Origin: Streptomyces californicus
Lineage (GTDB): Bacteria > Actinomycetota > Actinomycetes > Streptomycetales > Streptomycetaceae
Assembly (NCBI RefSeq): GCF_000717645.1
Contig: NZ_JNZZ01000013.1
Location: 124,001 to 188,000, forward strand
Direction of reading: 5' to 3'
Length of the DNA: 64,000 nt
Translations under genes and position numbers: made by a program
The notes under the pieces: model-generated
The model's input: only the letters and a program-made list of their open reading frames with translations
The model's database searches: none
What the model was told of the DNA's origin: nothing
Part shown: positions 34,595 to 42,783 of the stretch, in pieces
Layout of the letters: each line of letters opens with the position of its first letter
Numbering within the stretch: the first letter of the stretch is position 1

Positions 34595-35431
34595 ATGCAG
34601 GACCGGGCGGATACGCGTACGGAGACAGACGGAACGCCGACGGCGGCGGGCGGTGCGCGGGAAGCGCGTCCCGCCGTCCGCGTCCAGGGCCTGTGGAAGC
34701 GGTTCGGGGACCAGGTCGCCGTCTCGGGCATCGATCTGGAGCTGCCCGCCGGGAAGTTCGTCGGCCTGGTGGGGCCCAACGGCGCGGGCAAGACGACGAC
34801 GCTCTCGATGGTCACCGGGCTGCTCCGCCCCGACCAGGGGACGATCGAGGTCGCGGGCCACGACGTCTGGGCCGATCCGGTCGAGGTGAAGTCCCGGATC
34901 GGGGTGCTGCCGGAGGGGCTGCGCCTGTTCGAGCGGCTCTCCGGGCGTGAACTCCTCGCCTACAACGGCCGGTTGCGCGGCCTTCCGGGGGACGAGGTCG
35001 ACAAGCGGGCGACCCAGTTGCTGGACGTGCTCGATCTGGCGGGCTCGCAGCACAAGCTGGTCGTGGACTACTCGACCGGCATGCGGAAGAAGATCGGGCT
35101 CGCGGCGGCGCTGCTCCACAACCCCGAAGTGCTGTTCCTGGACGAGCCGTTCGAAGGCGTCGACCCGGTGTCGGCGCAGACCATCCGGGGCGTGCTGGAG
35201 CGCTACACCCGCTCCGGGGCGACCGTGGTCTTCTCCAGCCATGTGATGGAGCTGGTCGAGTCGCTGTGCGACTGGGTCGCGGTGATGGCGGCGGGCCGCA
35301 TCAAGGCGCGGGGCACGCTGGACGAGGTGCGCGGCGACGCCCCCTCGCTGCAGAGCGCCTTCCTCGAACTGGTCGGCGCGGGCGGCCGGGACGCCGGCGA
35401 CTCCCTCGACTGGCTGGGAGGCGCCCGATGA
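34595..35431 (+). CDS. ABC transporter ATP-binding protein
   Basis: This 278-residue ATPase drives the permease encoded next. Walker A is GPNGAGKTT (residues 60-68), the signature region is the variant DYSTGMRKKIGLAAAL, Walker B is VLFLDEPFEGVDP and the switch histidine lies in VVFSSHVMELVE. It belongs to the exporter-type CcmA group. ATG 34595 is preferred to GTG 34589, with AAAGG upstream. The TGA overlaps the ATG of the permease gene (ATGA). Confidence 0.93.
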   Translation: MQDRADTRTETDGTPTAAGGAREARPAVRVQGLWKRFGDQVAVSGIDLELPAGKFVGLVGPNGAGKTTTLSMVTGLLRPDQGTIEVAGHDVWADPVEVKSRIGVLPEGLRLFERLSGRELLAYNGRLRGLPGDEVDKRATQLLDVLDLAGSQHKLVVDYSTGMRKKIGLAAALLHNPEVLFLDEPFEGVDPVSAQTIRGVLERYTRSGATVVFSSHVMELVESLCDWVAVMAAGRIKARGTLDEVRGDAPSLQSAFLELVGAGGRDAGDSLDWLGGAR

Positions 35432-37065
35432 GCGTGCTGGACGCCCCGGTCTCGGCGACCGCCCCCGTCGCGCCGACCACGGGCCTGACCCCCGTCTTCG
35501 TACGGCTCAAGCTGGCGCTGCTGCGCAACGGGCTGCGGCAGTCCTCCGGACGCAGGGCGGCGTTCATCGTCTCCCTCGTCCTCACCCTGCTGCTCGCGGC
35601 CGGCCAGGTCCTCGGCCTGGTGCTGCTGCGCGGCAACGAGCACGCGGGCACCGTCGTCGTGCTGCTCACCGGGGTCGTGGCGCTCGGCTGGGCGGTGCTG
35701 CCGCTGTTCTTCCCCAGCGGGGACGACACCCTCGACCCGACCCGGCTGGTGATGCTGCCGCTGCGGCCCCGACCGCTGATCCGGGCCCTGCTGGTCTCCT
35801 CGATGATCGGCATCGGCCCGCTGTTCACGCTGTGCCTGGCGGTCGGTTCGGTCCTGGCCCTGGCGCACGGGGCGGCGGGCGTGCTGTTCGCGGTGGTCGC
35901 GGTCCCGCTGACGATGCTGCTGTGCGTGGCGCTGTCCCGGGCGGTGGCCACGGCCAACGTACGGCTGCTCAACTCCCGCAAGGGCCGCGACCTGGCGGTG
36001 CTCAGCGGGCTGGTGATCGCGGTCGGCATCCAGTTCGTCAACTTCGGCGCGCAGCGGCTCGGCCAGGCCGGCGGGCTCTCCACCCTGGACCCGGTGGCGG
36101 CCGTGGTGCGCTGGCTGCCCGGGGCCTCCGCCGTGGCGTCGGTGGACGCGGCGTCGGACGGCGCGTACGCGGTCGCCGCCGCGCAGCTCCTGATCAGCGT
36201 GGCGGCCCTGGTGGCGCTGATGTGGATGTGGCAGGGGAGCCTGGTCAAGCTGATGACCGCGCCGGACGGTTCGACCCTGGCGGCGGCGGAGCCGGACCGC
36301 ACCGGGTCCGGCCGGCGCGGGCTGTCGGCGCTGCTGCCGGAGGGCCGTACGGCGACGGTGATGCAGCGCAGCCTCCGGTACGTGGCGCGGGACCCGAAGA
36401 CCAAGGCGGCCTGGGTGACGGCGTTGGCGGTCGGGGCGATCGTGCCGCTGCTCAACGCGGTCCAGGGCACCGGCTCGGTCTACTTCGCGTGCTTCGCCGC
36501 CGGGATGCTCGGCATGCAGATGTACAACCAGTTCGGCCAGGACACCTCGGCGTTCTGGATGGTGGCGCTGACGATCTCCTCGCCCCGGGACGCGTACGTC
36601 GAACTGCGGGCGCGGGCGTACGTCCTGCTGCTGCTCACCCTGCCGTTCACGCTGGTCGTCTGCGCGGTGACGGCGGCGGTGCTCGGTGACTGGCGGTCGC
36701 TGCCGGGGGCGCTCGGCCTCTCGTTCGCCCTGCTGGGCTCGATGCTGGCGACGGGGGCGGTGGCCTCGGCCCTGTTCCCGTACTCGATCCCGCAGGAGGG
36801 CGCGTTCAAGAACGTGGTGCCGGGGCAGGGCGGCCTGGCCTGGATCTCGATCTTCGGCGGGATGGTGGCGGCCGGGCTGCTGGCGTCCCCGGTGATCGCG
36901 GCGACGGTCTGGATGCACCTCGCCGACCACCACGACGCGCTGTGGCTCATGGTGCCGGGCGGGCTGGTGTACGGCGCGCTCGTCGCCTGGGCGGGGCTGC
37001 GGATCGCCGCCCCGCGCACGGCGAACCGGCTGCCGGAGATCCTGACGGCGGTCAGCAAGGGCTGA
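35428..37065 (+). CDS. ABC transporter permease (multi-pass membrane protein)
   Basis: This 545-residue membrane protein has about ten to twelve hydrophobic segments, starting at FIVSLVLTLLLAAGQVLGLV and VVLLTGVVALGWAVLPLFFP. It forms an exporter with the preceding ATPase through a 4-nt gene overlap. SVYFACFAAGMLGMQMYNQF and DTSAFWMVALTISSPRDAYV resemble ABC-2-like permeases of actinobacteria. The substrate is unknown. Confidence 0.88.
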   Translation: MSVLDAPVSATAPVAPTTGLTPVFVRLKLALLRNGLRQSSGRRAAFIVSLVLTLLLAAGQVLGLVLLRGNEHAGTVVVLLTGVVALGWAVLPLFFPSGDDTLDPTRLVMLPLRPRPLIRALLVSSMIGIGPLFTLCLAVGSVLALAHGAAGVLFAVVAVPLTMLLCVALSRAVATANVRLLNSRKGRDLAVLSGLVIAVGIQFVNFGAQRLGQAGGLSTLDPVAAVVRWLPGASAVASVDAASDGAYAVAAAQLLISVAALVALMWMWQGSLVKLMTAPDGSTLAAAEPDRTGSGRRGLSALLPEGRTATVMQRSLRYVARDPKTKAAWVTALAVGAIVPLLNAVQGTGSVYFACFAAGMLGMQMYNQFGQDTSAFWMVALTISSPRDAYVELRARAYVLLLLTLPFTLVVCAVTAAVLGDWRSLPGALGLSFALLGSMLATGAVASALFPYSIPQEGAFKNVVPGQGGLAWISIFGGMVAAGLLASPVIAATVWMHLADHHDALWLMVPGGLVYGALVAWAGLRIAAPRTANRLPEILTAVSKG

Positions 37066-37238
37066 GCAGCGGGGGCGACCGGGGCGGCGGGACGGCCGGG
37101 GCGGCGGCCGGACCGTGGTTCGCGCCGGTCGGGCCGGTGCGGGCGGACCACGGTTCGCGCCGGTGCGGGCCGGGTTCGGATCGGTGCGGGCGGATTCGAG
37201 TCGGTGCGGCCGGGTTCGGGCCGGTGCTGTTCGTACGG

Positions 37239-38204
37239 TTACGGGGCGACCGGTTCGCGGTCGTCCTGACCGTCCCGGTCGTCGCGGCCGTCCTGCCCGC
37301 CCCGGTCTTCCTGCTCGGCCCGGCCCCCGTGCTCGGCCCGGTCGTCCTCGGCGAGCTGGTCCAGGAAGGGCTCCACGGCGGCCCGCCAGCCCTCGGGCTG
37401 GTCGTAGTGGACCAAGTGCCCGGCGTCCGGGACCTCCGCGTACTGGCCGCGCGGCAGGACCCGGACCATCTCCTGGGCCTCGGCCCGGCCCAGCTCCCCG
37501 TCGAGGCCGCGCAGCACCAGGGTCGGGCAGCGCACCTGCGTCAGCTCCTCCCAGTGGGCGTCGTAGACCCAGGTGGCGCGGGTGCGGAGCATCTGGTCGC
37601 GGGAGAAGACGGGCCGCCAGCCGTCCTCCCGTTCGGCCATCACCTCGGCGTAGAACTCCCCGCGCGAGGGGCTGGGCCGCTCCACCCAGGGGTCGTCCTC
37701 GCCGAACCACTTCCGTACGTCGGCGAGGGTGGCGAACGGCAGCGGCCAGGAGTCGAACCAGTCGCCCCACTCACGCTGGGAGGCGGCCCCGAGGGCGGAG
37801 GCCCGCATGTCGCAGACGACGAGGGCACGGACGAGATCGGGGCGCTTGGCGGCGAGCTGCCAGCCGGTGAGCGCTCCCATGGCGTGCCCGATGACGGTGA
37901 CCGGGCCGAGTCCGAGCTGTTCGATCGCGGCCTCGGCGTCGGAGACGTAGGCGTCGCGGCTGTACGGTCCGTCGGCGGGCTTGTCGCTGCGGCCGTGGCC
38001 GCGCTGGTCGAGGCCGACCGCGCGATGCCGTTCGGAGAGCCAGCGGGCGGTGGGGGCCCAGTGCGAGGCCCGGCCCATCAGCCCGTGCAGCAGTAAGACG
38101 CCGGGCGCCCGGTCCGCTTCGGACCGCCCCTTGGGCGGATCGGCGAACTCCCACGCCGCGAGGCGTGCACCGTCGGCACCGGTCACATCGATGCGCCGCA
38201 CCAT
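37239..38204 (-). CDS. Alpha/beta hydrolase-fold protein with GHAMG elbow
   Basis: This 321-residue alpha/beta hydrolase has LLLHGLMGRASHWAPTARWL, LDQRGHGRSDKPADGPYSRD and VPDAGHLVHYDQPEGW (the catalytic His position). The nucleophile elbow reads VIGHAMGALTG, with Ala where Ser, Asp or Cys is expected, so the protein may be catalytically dead or use another nucleophile. The C-terminal tail is Asp/Arg-rich low complexity. The start has a near-perfect AAGGAGGTG. The family call is firm; activity is doubtful. Confidence 0.85.
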   Translation of the reverse strand: MVRRIDVTGADGARLAAWEFADPPKGRSEADRAPGVLLLHGLMGRASHWAPTARWLSERHRAVGLDQRGHGRSDKPADGPYSRDAYVSDAEAAIEQLGLGPVTVIGHAMGALTGWQLAAKRPDLVRALVVCDMRASALGAASQREWGDWFDSWPLPFATLADVRKWFGEDDPWVERPSPSRGEFYAEVMAEREDGWRPVFSRDQMLRTRATWVYDAHWEELTQVRCPTLVLRGLDGELGRAEAQEMVRVLPRGQYAEVPDAGHLVHYDQPEGWRAAVEPFLDQLAEDDRAEHGGRAEQEDRGGQDGRDDRDGQDDREPVAP

Positions 38205-38441
38205 CGTCCTGGCACCTCCTTCTGGTCCTCGGTCACCGTGTCGTCGCACCGCCAGGCTATCGAACTTATATTCGAAAACGCGCTCTCGCCGCTCGACACC
38301 CCACGTTCGAGTGACACCGGTCAAGGATTGGTGCCGATCGCGGTGGGGAGATCTTCAGCGGGAGGCGGGCCGCTCGGGGACAGGGGCCTGCGGGATCTGA
38401 CCTTGAGAGCTCGGGGCTCCAGGTCAGCACAGGGGAGGAAC

Positions 38442-38469
38442 GGCCCCGGCGTCTTCGAACGCCGGGGCC
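38442..38469. terminator. Strong GC hairpin (bidirectional terminator type)
   Basis: GGCCCCGGCGT, a 6-nt loop and ACGCCGGGGCC form an 11-bp perfect stem. No T-run follows, which is usual for streptomycete terminators. It lies in a gene-free stretch between the hydrolase and dmdR1. Confidence 0.5.
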
Positions 38470-38532
38470 GCCACCTGTTCCGGGACGGCACCCGGCCCGA
38501 CGCCTTCCGGCCGCTCCGGCGAAGAAAGCGAG

Positions 38533-38583
38533 TCCGACCGCTCCGACCGCTCCGACCGCTCCGACCGCTCCGACCGCTCCGAC
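38533..38583. repeat. 9-bp tandem repeat TCCGACCGC, about 5.7 copies
   Basis: Five perfect TCCGACCGC units and a partial sixth lie in the roughly 950-bp region (38205-39155) where no gene is supported on either strand. The reading frames through it give only SER or VGA repeats. Confidence 0.7.
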
Positions 38584-39155
38584 AACGATGGCAGGCGATG
38601 GCGCGGAGTCCCCCGGACGCGGCGGAATGACGGCTTCCGCGCGGGATGCGGTGGTGGCGGCGGTCTCCGTACGCGGCGGGACCGCGCCCTCCCCGCACGG
38701 CGGGCCGACGGCAGCCCGCGCACCGACCGGGATCGGGGCATCCGGCAGCCCGCCGGGCCCCGTGCGGTCCGCGTGGCGGTACGACGGGCGCATCTCCCGC
38801 TCCCTCCCCCGACCGTGCCGGCCGGAGCCGCCCGGCACCCCCAGGTTCTCTGTCCGGCCTCAGCCTGGCACGGGAGCCGCCCGCCCCGCTGCCCATTCGG
38901 GCGGGAAATCGGCGCCCGCACATCACGGTTGTGTTGCCGCCGGGCCGGAAACCCGATCGCCGCCGGGCGACGCACGCGGGACCGCTCGGTGGCGGGTACG
39001 TGCGTCGCCCGGCGGCGACGGGAGGTCGGAACGGGCCGACCGGCGACGACGGAACGCGGAGCCGCGACGCCGGGCTGCGGCGTCGGGCGACAGCGTCGGG
39101 CGGCGGCGGGCGACGAAGCGCGGGACGGCGACGCCTCGCGACGATCCGCCGGGGC

Positions 39156-39848
39156 TCAGCGCTTGGCGACGAAGACGTGCGAGGCGACGTCGGTGTCCAG
39201 CTCGGCGGCCTCGCCGCTGGAGCCGACCAGCACCCCGCCGGCCGACTCGGTCACGCTGACGACGGCCCCGGGCTGCACCCCGGCCCTGCGCAGCGTGTAC
39301 ATCAGCTGGGCGTCGGTCTGGATCGGCTCCCCGATCCGCCGAACCACCACGGTCTTGCCCTCGGCGCCCGGGTCCAGCTCGGCCAGGCTCACCATGGAGG
39401 CGTCCAGGAACGGGTCGGCCTCGGCCTTCTCGCCCAGCTCCTCCAGGCCCGGGATCGGGTTCCCGTACGGCGACTCCGTCGGGTGGCGCAGCAGCTCCAG
39501 CACCCGCCGCTCCACCGCCTCGCTCATCACGTGCTCCCAGCGACACGCCTCGGCGTGGACCTGCTCCCACTCCAGGCCGATCACGTCCACGAGCAGACAC
39601 TCGGCGAGCCGGTGCTTGCGCATGACGCGGGTGGCGAGCCGGCGGCCCTCCTCGGTCAGCTCCAGGTGGCGGTCCCCCGCGACCTGGACCAGGCCGTCGC
39701 GCTCCATACGGGCCACCGTCTGGCTGACGGTCGGACCGCTCTGATCCAGCCGTTCAGCGATACGGGCGCGCATGGGGACCACGCCTTCCTCTTCCAGTTC
39801 GAGGATGGTGCGGAGATACATCTCCGTGGTGTCGATCAGTCCGGACAT
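39156..39848 (-). CDS. dmdR1: DtxR/IdeR-family iron-dependent repressor
   Basis: This 230-residue metalloregulator binds Fe2+ and represses siderophore and iron-uptake genes. The N-terminal winged helix is MYLRTILELEEEGVVPMRAR plus IAERLDQSGPTVSQTVARME. The dimerisation and metal-binding domain contains CRWEHVMSEAVERRVLELL with the expected Cys, Glu and His. An SH3-like C-terminal domain ends in VASHVFVAK. The length and sequence fit DmdR1 (SCO4394) of S. coelicolor. That gene is reported to have an overlapping antisense gene, and here too a long open frame runs on the opposite strand. It is divergent from a SIS-domain gene. Confidence 0.9.
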   Translation of the reverse strand: MSGLIDTTEMYLRTILELEEEGVVPMRARIAERLDQSGPTVSQTVARMERDGLVQVAGDRHLELTEEGRRLATRVMRKHRLAECLLVDVIGLEWEQVHAEACRWEHVMSEAVERRVLELLRHPTESPYGNPIPGLEELGEKAEADPFLDASMVSLAELDPGAEGKTVVVRRIGEPIQTDAQLMYTLRRAGVQPGAVVSVTESAGGVLVGSSGEAAELDTDVASHVFVAKR

Positions 39849-39982
39849 TCGTGCCCCTCGATGCTGTGACTAGAAAACGTCGTGCGATGGCCCTGCACCA
39901 ATTCTGACGCATGGCACCGACAACCGTGCCGCCCCCGTGGAAGACCGGTGGAAACGGGTGCGGGCCCGGCCCCCGGGCGGTA

Positions 39983-40005
39983 TTGACAGTCCACTGGTCC
40001 AGACC
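39983..40005 (+). promoter_or_regulatory. TTGACA box with DasR-like site ACTGGTCCAGACC upstream of the SIS gene
   Basis: TTGACA (39983-39988) is followed by ACTGGTCCAGACC (39993-40005), one base from the dre half ACTGGTCTAGACC. The controlled gene encodes a SIS-domain sugar-phosphate protein, which fits an aminosugar (DasR) link. This is a sequence resemblance only. Confidence 0.45.
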
Positions 40006-40081
40006 GCAACGTGATCGGCGGCACCGGCATTCCCGACCCCGCCGCACGCCCACCGCATCCACCGTCGAGAGGGCCTCCCCG

Positions 40082-40837
40082 ATGAGCGACAGCAAGCTGG
40101 CCGGTCAGTTCTTCGATGCGGCGATCGGCCTGCTGACGCGGGTGCGGGACGAGGAGGCGGAGAACATCGCCGCGGCGGGCGCGGCCATCGCGGACACCGT
40201 CGAGGCGGGCGGCCGGCTCTTCACCTGCGGCGCGGGCCACTCCTCGCTGCCCGCCCAGGACGTCGTCTACCGCGCGGGCGGCCTCGCCCTGATGAACCTG
40301 CTCCCCGTCCCCGGCGCGGTCGGCGTGGACGTCATGCCCGCCACGCTCGGCTCCGCGCTGGAGCGGGTGGACGGCCTCGCCTCGGCCGTCCTGGACTCCA
40401 GCCCCGCCACCGCCGGTGACCTCCTGGTGATCATCTCGCTCTCCGGCCGCAACGCCCTGCCGGTGGAGATGGCGCAGAACGCCCGCGCGCTCGGGCTGAA
40501 GGTCATCGGCCTGACCTCGGTGGCGTACGCGGAGAACACCCGGTCCCGGCACGCCTCGGGCGGCTTCCTGCGGGACCACTGCGACATCGTCCTCGACAGC
40601 AAGATCGCGATCGGCGACGCGGAGCTGACCGCCCCCGGCGTCGACGCCCCCTTCGCCCCCGCCTCGACCGTGGTGACCAGCGCGATCATGCAGGCGATGC
40701 TCGCGGCCGCCGTGGAGGAGCTCGTGGCCCGGGGCATCGAGCCGCCCATGCTGCGCTCGGGCAACGTCGACGGCGGCCACGAGTGGAACGGCCGGATCAT
40801 GACGGAGTACCGGGACCGGATCTTCTACCGCCACTGA
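40082..40837 (+). CDS. SIS-domain phosphosugar-binding protein
   Basis: This 251-residue protein has a single SIS domain (residues about 25-200; LFTCGAGHSSLPAQDVVYRA, LVIISLSGRNALPVEMAQNA). It resembles sugar-phosphate isomerases and the MurNAc-6-P etherase/AgaS group. SAIMQAMLAAAVEELVARGI is also characteristic. It probably binds an aminosugar phosphate; whether it is an enzyme or a sensor is unclear. GAGAGGG precedes ATG 40082. The upstream DasR-like site supports an aminosugar link. Confidence 0.88.
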   Translation: MSDSKLAGQFFDAAIGLLTRVRDEEAENIAAAGAAIADTVEAGGRLFTCGAGHSSLPAQDVVYRAGGLALMNLLPVPGAVGVDVMPATLGSALERVDGLASAVLDSSPATAGDLLVIISLSGRNALPVEMAQNARALGLKVIGLTSVAYAENTRSRHASGGFLRDHCDIVLDSKIAIGDAELTAPGVDAPFAPASTVVTSAIMQAMLAAAVEELVARGIEPPMLRSGNVDGGHEWNGRIMTEYRDRIFYRH

Positions 40838-40888
40838 TCCGTCCCCCACCACCGCTCCAGCCTTCCGGCCCGGCCCGCGAACCCCTCC

Positions 40889-42316
40889 CTACCGCTCCCC
40901 CGCCGTCGCGCGGGCCAGGTCCACCGCTCCCGCGACGCGGGCCGCGACCGTCTCCGCGTACGCCGTGTCGGTACGTTCGAACGCGGCCCGGTTCGCGGCG
41001 CGCAGGAACGTCAGCACGCCCAGCGTCCGCCCCCGGCTCCGGAGCACCGCGCACAGCGCGTGCGCCGCGTCCCGGGGCCAGCGGCGCTCCACGGCCCAGG
41101 CGGCCGGGTCGGCAGCACCGGCGGCACCGCTCGTCCGGACCGTCCCGGTGCGCTCGACCGCCTGGAGGGCCGGGTGGCCGGGGGCGTAGCGGGCCGGGAT
41201 CGCGCCGCCGGAGACCGGGAGGCAGGGGCCCGGGGCGTCGGACGGCGTGGCGGCCGTACGGACCAGGCGCTCGCCCGCCACCAGGTCGACCAGGACGTGG
41301 TCCGCGAACCCGGCGAGCGCGAAGTCCAGCAGGGAGGTCGCCGCCTCCATCGGGTCCTCGCACTCGGAGGCCGTACGGGCGGCCCGGTGAAGCTGGCTCG
41401 TCCGGAACCGCAGCCGGTCCGCCTCCTGCTCCGCGAGCTTGGCCGCGGTGACGTCCCGGAACAGCCACCCCACCCCGAGCGGAACCGGTTCCTCGGTCAG
41501 CGGCGACGCCAGCCGCAGGAACCCGCTGCGCCAGCACCGGCGGCGCTCGCCCTCCGCCGTCCGCAGGGTCACCCACAGCTCGGCCGGGGCCGCCGGGGCG
41601 CCCTCGGCGAGCACATGCTGCAGGGCCGCCTCCAGCTCCTCGACGCCCTGCACCACCACCTCCCCGAGCGGCCGCCCGAGCAGCCGGGACCGGCTTCCGC
41701 CGAGCGCGCGGGAGGCGTACGTGTTGACGACCGTGGGCCGCAGGTCGACGTCGACGAGGACCACGCCCCACGACGCGTCCTCCATCAGCGCCTCGCTCAG
41801 CGCGATGGCCCGCTCCAGGTCGATCTGGGCGTGCACCTCGCTGAACGCGCAGTAGACCCCGGCCGGCTTCCCGTCCGCGCCGCGCACCCCGGCGGACTGG
41901 GTGCGCACCAGCACCCGCCCGCCGTCCTTGCGCAGCAGCGCGAACTCGTGCACCTGCCGGCCCGGCGCGTCCATGGCCGACATCAGCCGGGCCCGCACCT
42001 CCTCCGCGTCGGCCCGGCGCACCGCCCAGCCCGCGAAGCCGCTGCGGCCCACGGCCTCCTCGGCGGACCAGCCGAGGACGCGTTCGGCCTCGCGGTTCCA
42101 GTGGGTGACGGTGCCGTCCGCGTCGAACGCGCAGAGCGCGGCGTCCATCCCGTCGAGCAGGGCCGCCAGCAGTTCGGACCCGGCGGCGGACGGCTCGCCG
42201 AGCCCGTCCTCACCGGCCCGGGGCCCGGGGACCGCCGAGCGTCCCGGCGACCCGCCGCCGGAGTCCTCGTCCGGACCGATCTCGTCGGTGGTCCCGCTGC
42301 TCCTGGAAGCACCCAC
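40889..42316 (-). CDS. PAS-PAS-GAF domain sensor protein
   Basis: This protein of about 475 residues has two PAS domains (LLDGMDAALCAFDADGTVTH with ERVLGWSAEEAVGRSGFAGW; LSEALMEDASWGVVLVDVDL). A GAF-like C-terminal domain follows (residues about 320-470; HALCAVLRSRGRTLGVLTFL). No kinase, phosphatase or GGDEF output domain follows, so it would signal through interactions. GTG 42316 is chosen because GGGGGG lies just upstream. An ATG at 42382 would add 22 residues with CGGCG-type sequence. Confidence 0.8.
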   Translation of the reverse strand: MGASRSSGTTDEIGPDEDSGGGSPGRSAVPGPRAGEDGLGEPSAAGSELLAALLDGMDAALCAFDADGTVTHWNREAERVLGWSAEEAVGRSGFAGWAVRRADAEEVRARLMSAMDAPGRQVHEFALLRKDGGRVLVRTQSAGVRGADGKPAGVYCAFSEVHAQIDLERAIALSEALMEDASWGVVLVDVDLRPTVVNTYASRALGGSRSRLLGRPLGEVVVQGVEELEAALQHVLAEGAPAAPAELWVTLRTAEGERRRCWRSGFLRLASPLTEEPVPLGVGWLFRDVTAAKLAEQEADRLRFRTSQLHRAARTASECEDPMEAATSLLDFALAGFADHVLVDLVAGERLVRTAATPSDAPGPCLPVSGGAIPARYAPGHPALQAVERTGTVRTSGAAGAADPAAWAVERRWPRDAAHALCAVLRSRGRTLGVLTFLRAANRAAFERTDTAYAETVAARVAGAVDLARATAGER

Positions 42317-42480
42317 TCCGCACCCCCCGCAGAATGTGCCGCCCGTCTCGCGACACGCCCCGGCCGTTCCCGCACGCGTCATCGCGTGTATCGCCGCACG
42401 TCAGACCATTCAACTCGAACGTGACCCAGCACACATCACCTTCGGCGAAATCACCGCCCCCGAGAGGCCGATTAATTCGG

Positions 42481-42510
42481 TTGAACGCGGATCGGGGGCG
42501 CTCCTAGGCT
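42481..42510 (+). promoter_or_regulatory. Predicted promoter of the structured RNA
   Basis: TTGAAC (42481-42486) and TAGGCT (42505-42510) are separated by 18 bp and point rightwards. Transcription would begin near 42517. Confidence 0.5.
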
Positions 42511-42720
42511 GTGGAGCACACAGGAAAGGAGGTGTTCCGGAAGTGATTTCTCTTCGGACTCGTGAGGTGGCTGCGGGCTGACGCCCGTCGTCGCACTCTT
42601 TCTGCAGTGCAGGCCGGACGCCGGCCAATTCCCAGCAGTCACCGACCCGCAGGCTCGCCGGTAAGTCCGGCCGGCTCCTCTGTGCACGGAGGATCCAGAG
42701 CCTGCGGGTTTCTGCGTTGT
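42511..42720 (+). ncRNA. Candidate structured RNA/leader transcript with three-way junction
   Basis: Downstream of the promoter at 42481 a chain of hairpins is visible: CGGGC/GCCCG (42574-42587, with the leader-ORF stop in its loop), GCACT/AGTGC (42593-42610) and GGCCGG/CCGGCC (42612-42626). A perfect 12-bp stem ACCCGCAGGCTC / GAGCCTGCGGGT (42645-42656 with 42698-42709) closes over two inner hairpins, GCCGG/CCGGC (42657-42671) and TCCTC/GAGGA (42676-42693). TTTCTGCGTT follows. No downstream gene lies on this strand until 43973, and pdxH converges. I do not recognise it as a known RNA family. It could be an sRNA, an attenuator remnant, or a 3' structure of pdxH read from the other side. Confidence 0.5.
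42543..42581 (+). CDS. 12-codon leader ORF behind a perfect Shine-Dalgarno sequence
   Basis: GTG 42543 to TGA 42579-42581 encodes MISLRTREVAAG. AAAGGAGGTG (42525-42534) is fully complementary to the 16S 3' end and sits 8-10 nt upstream. GGAA and TTCC flank it and could hide the Shine-Dalgarno sequence in a small hairpin. The stop lies in the loop of the next hairpin. This looks like a translated leader peptide, not a protein gene. Confidence 0.5.
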   Translation: MISLRTREVAAG

Positions 42721-42783
42721 ACGGGACCCGGGGGCCGGGGGCGACCCCCCGTACCCACGACAGGCCCGTACCTACGACAGGGA

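Noticed and set aside
38238..38926. ORFs giving (SER)n, (VGA)n or (LRP)n around the 9-bp repeat
   Set aside because: They are three readings of TCCGACCGC repeats; none has a start with ribosome binding site or homology to a family I know.
38646..39869. 407-codon plus-strand ORF over dmdR1
   Set aside because: Not listed as a gene. It is His/Leu/Gly/Ala-biased as expected for the complement of a high-GC gene and has no recognisable domain. It is kept only as a finding because of the reported adm antisense gene.
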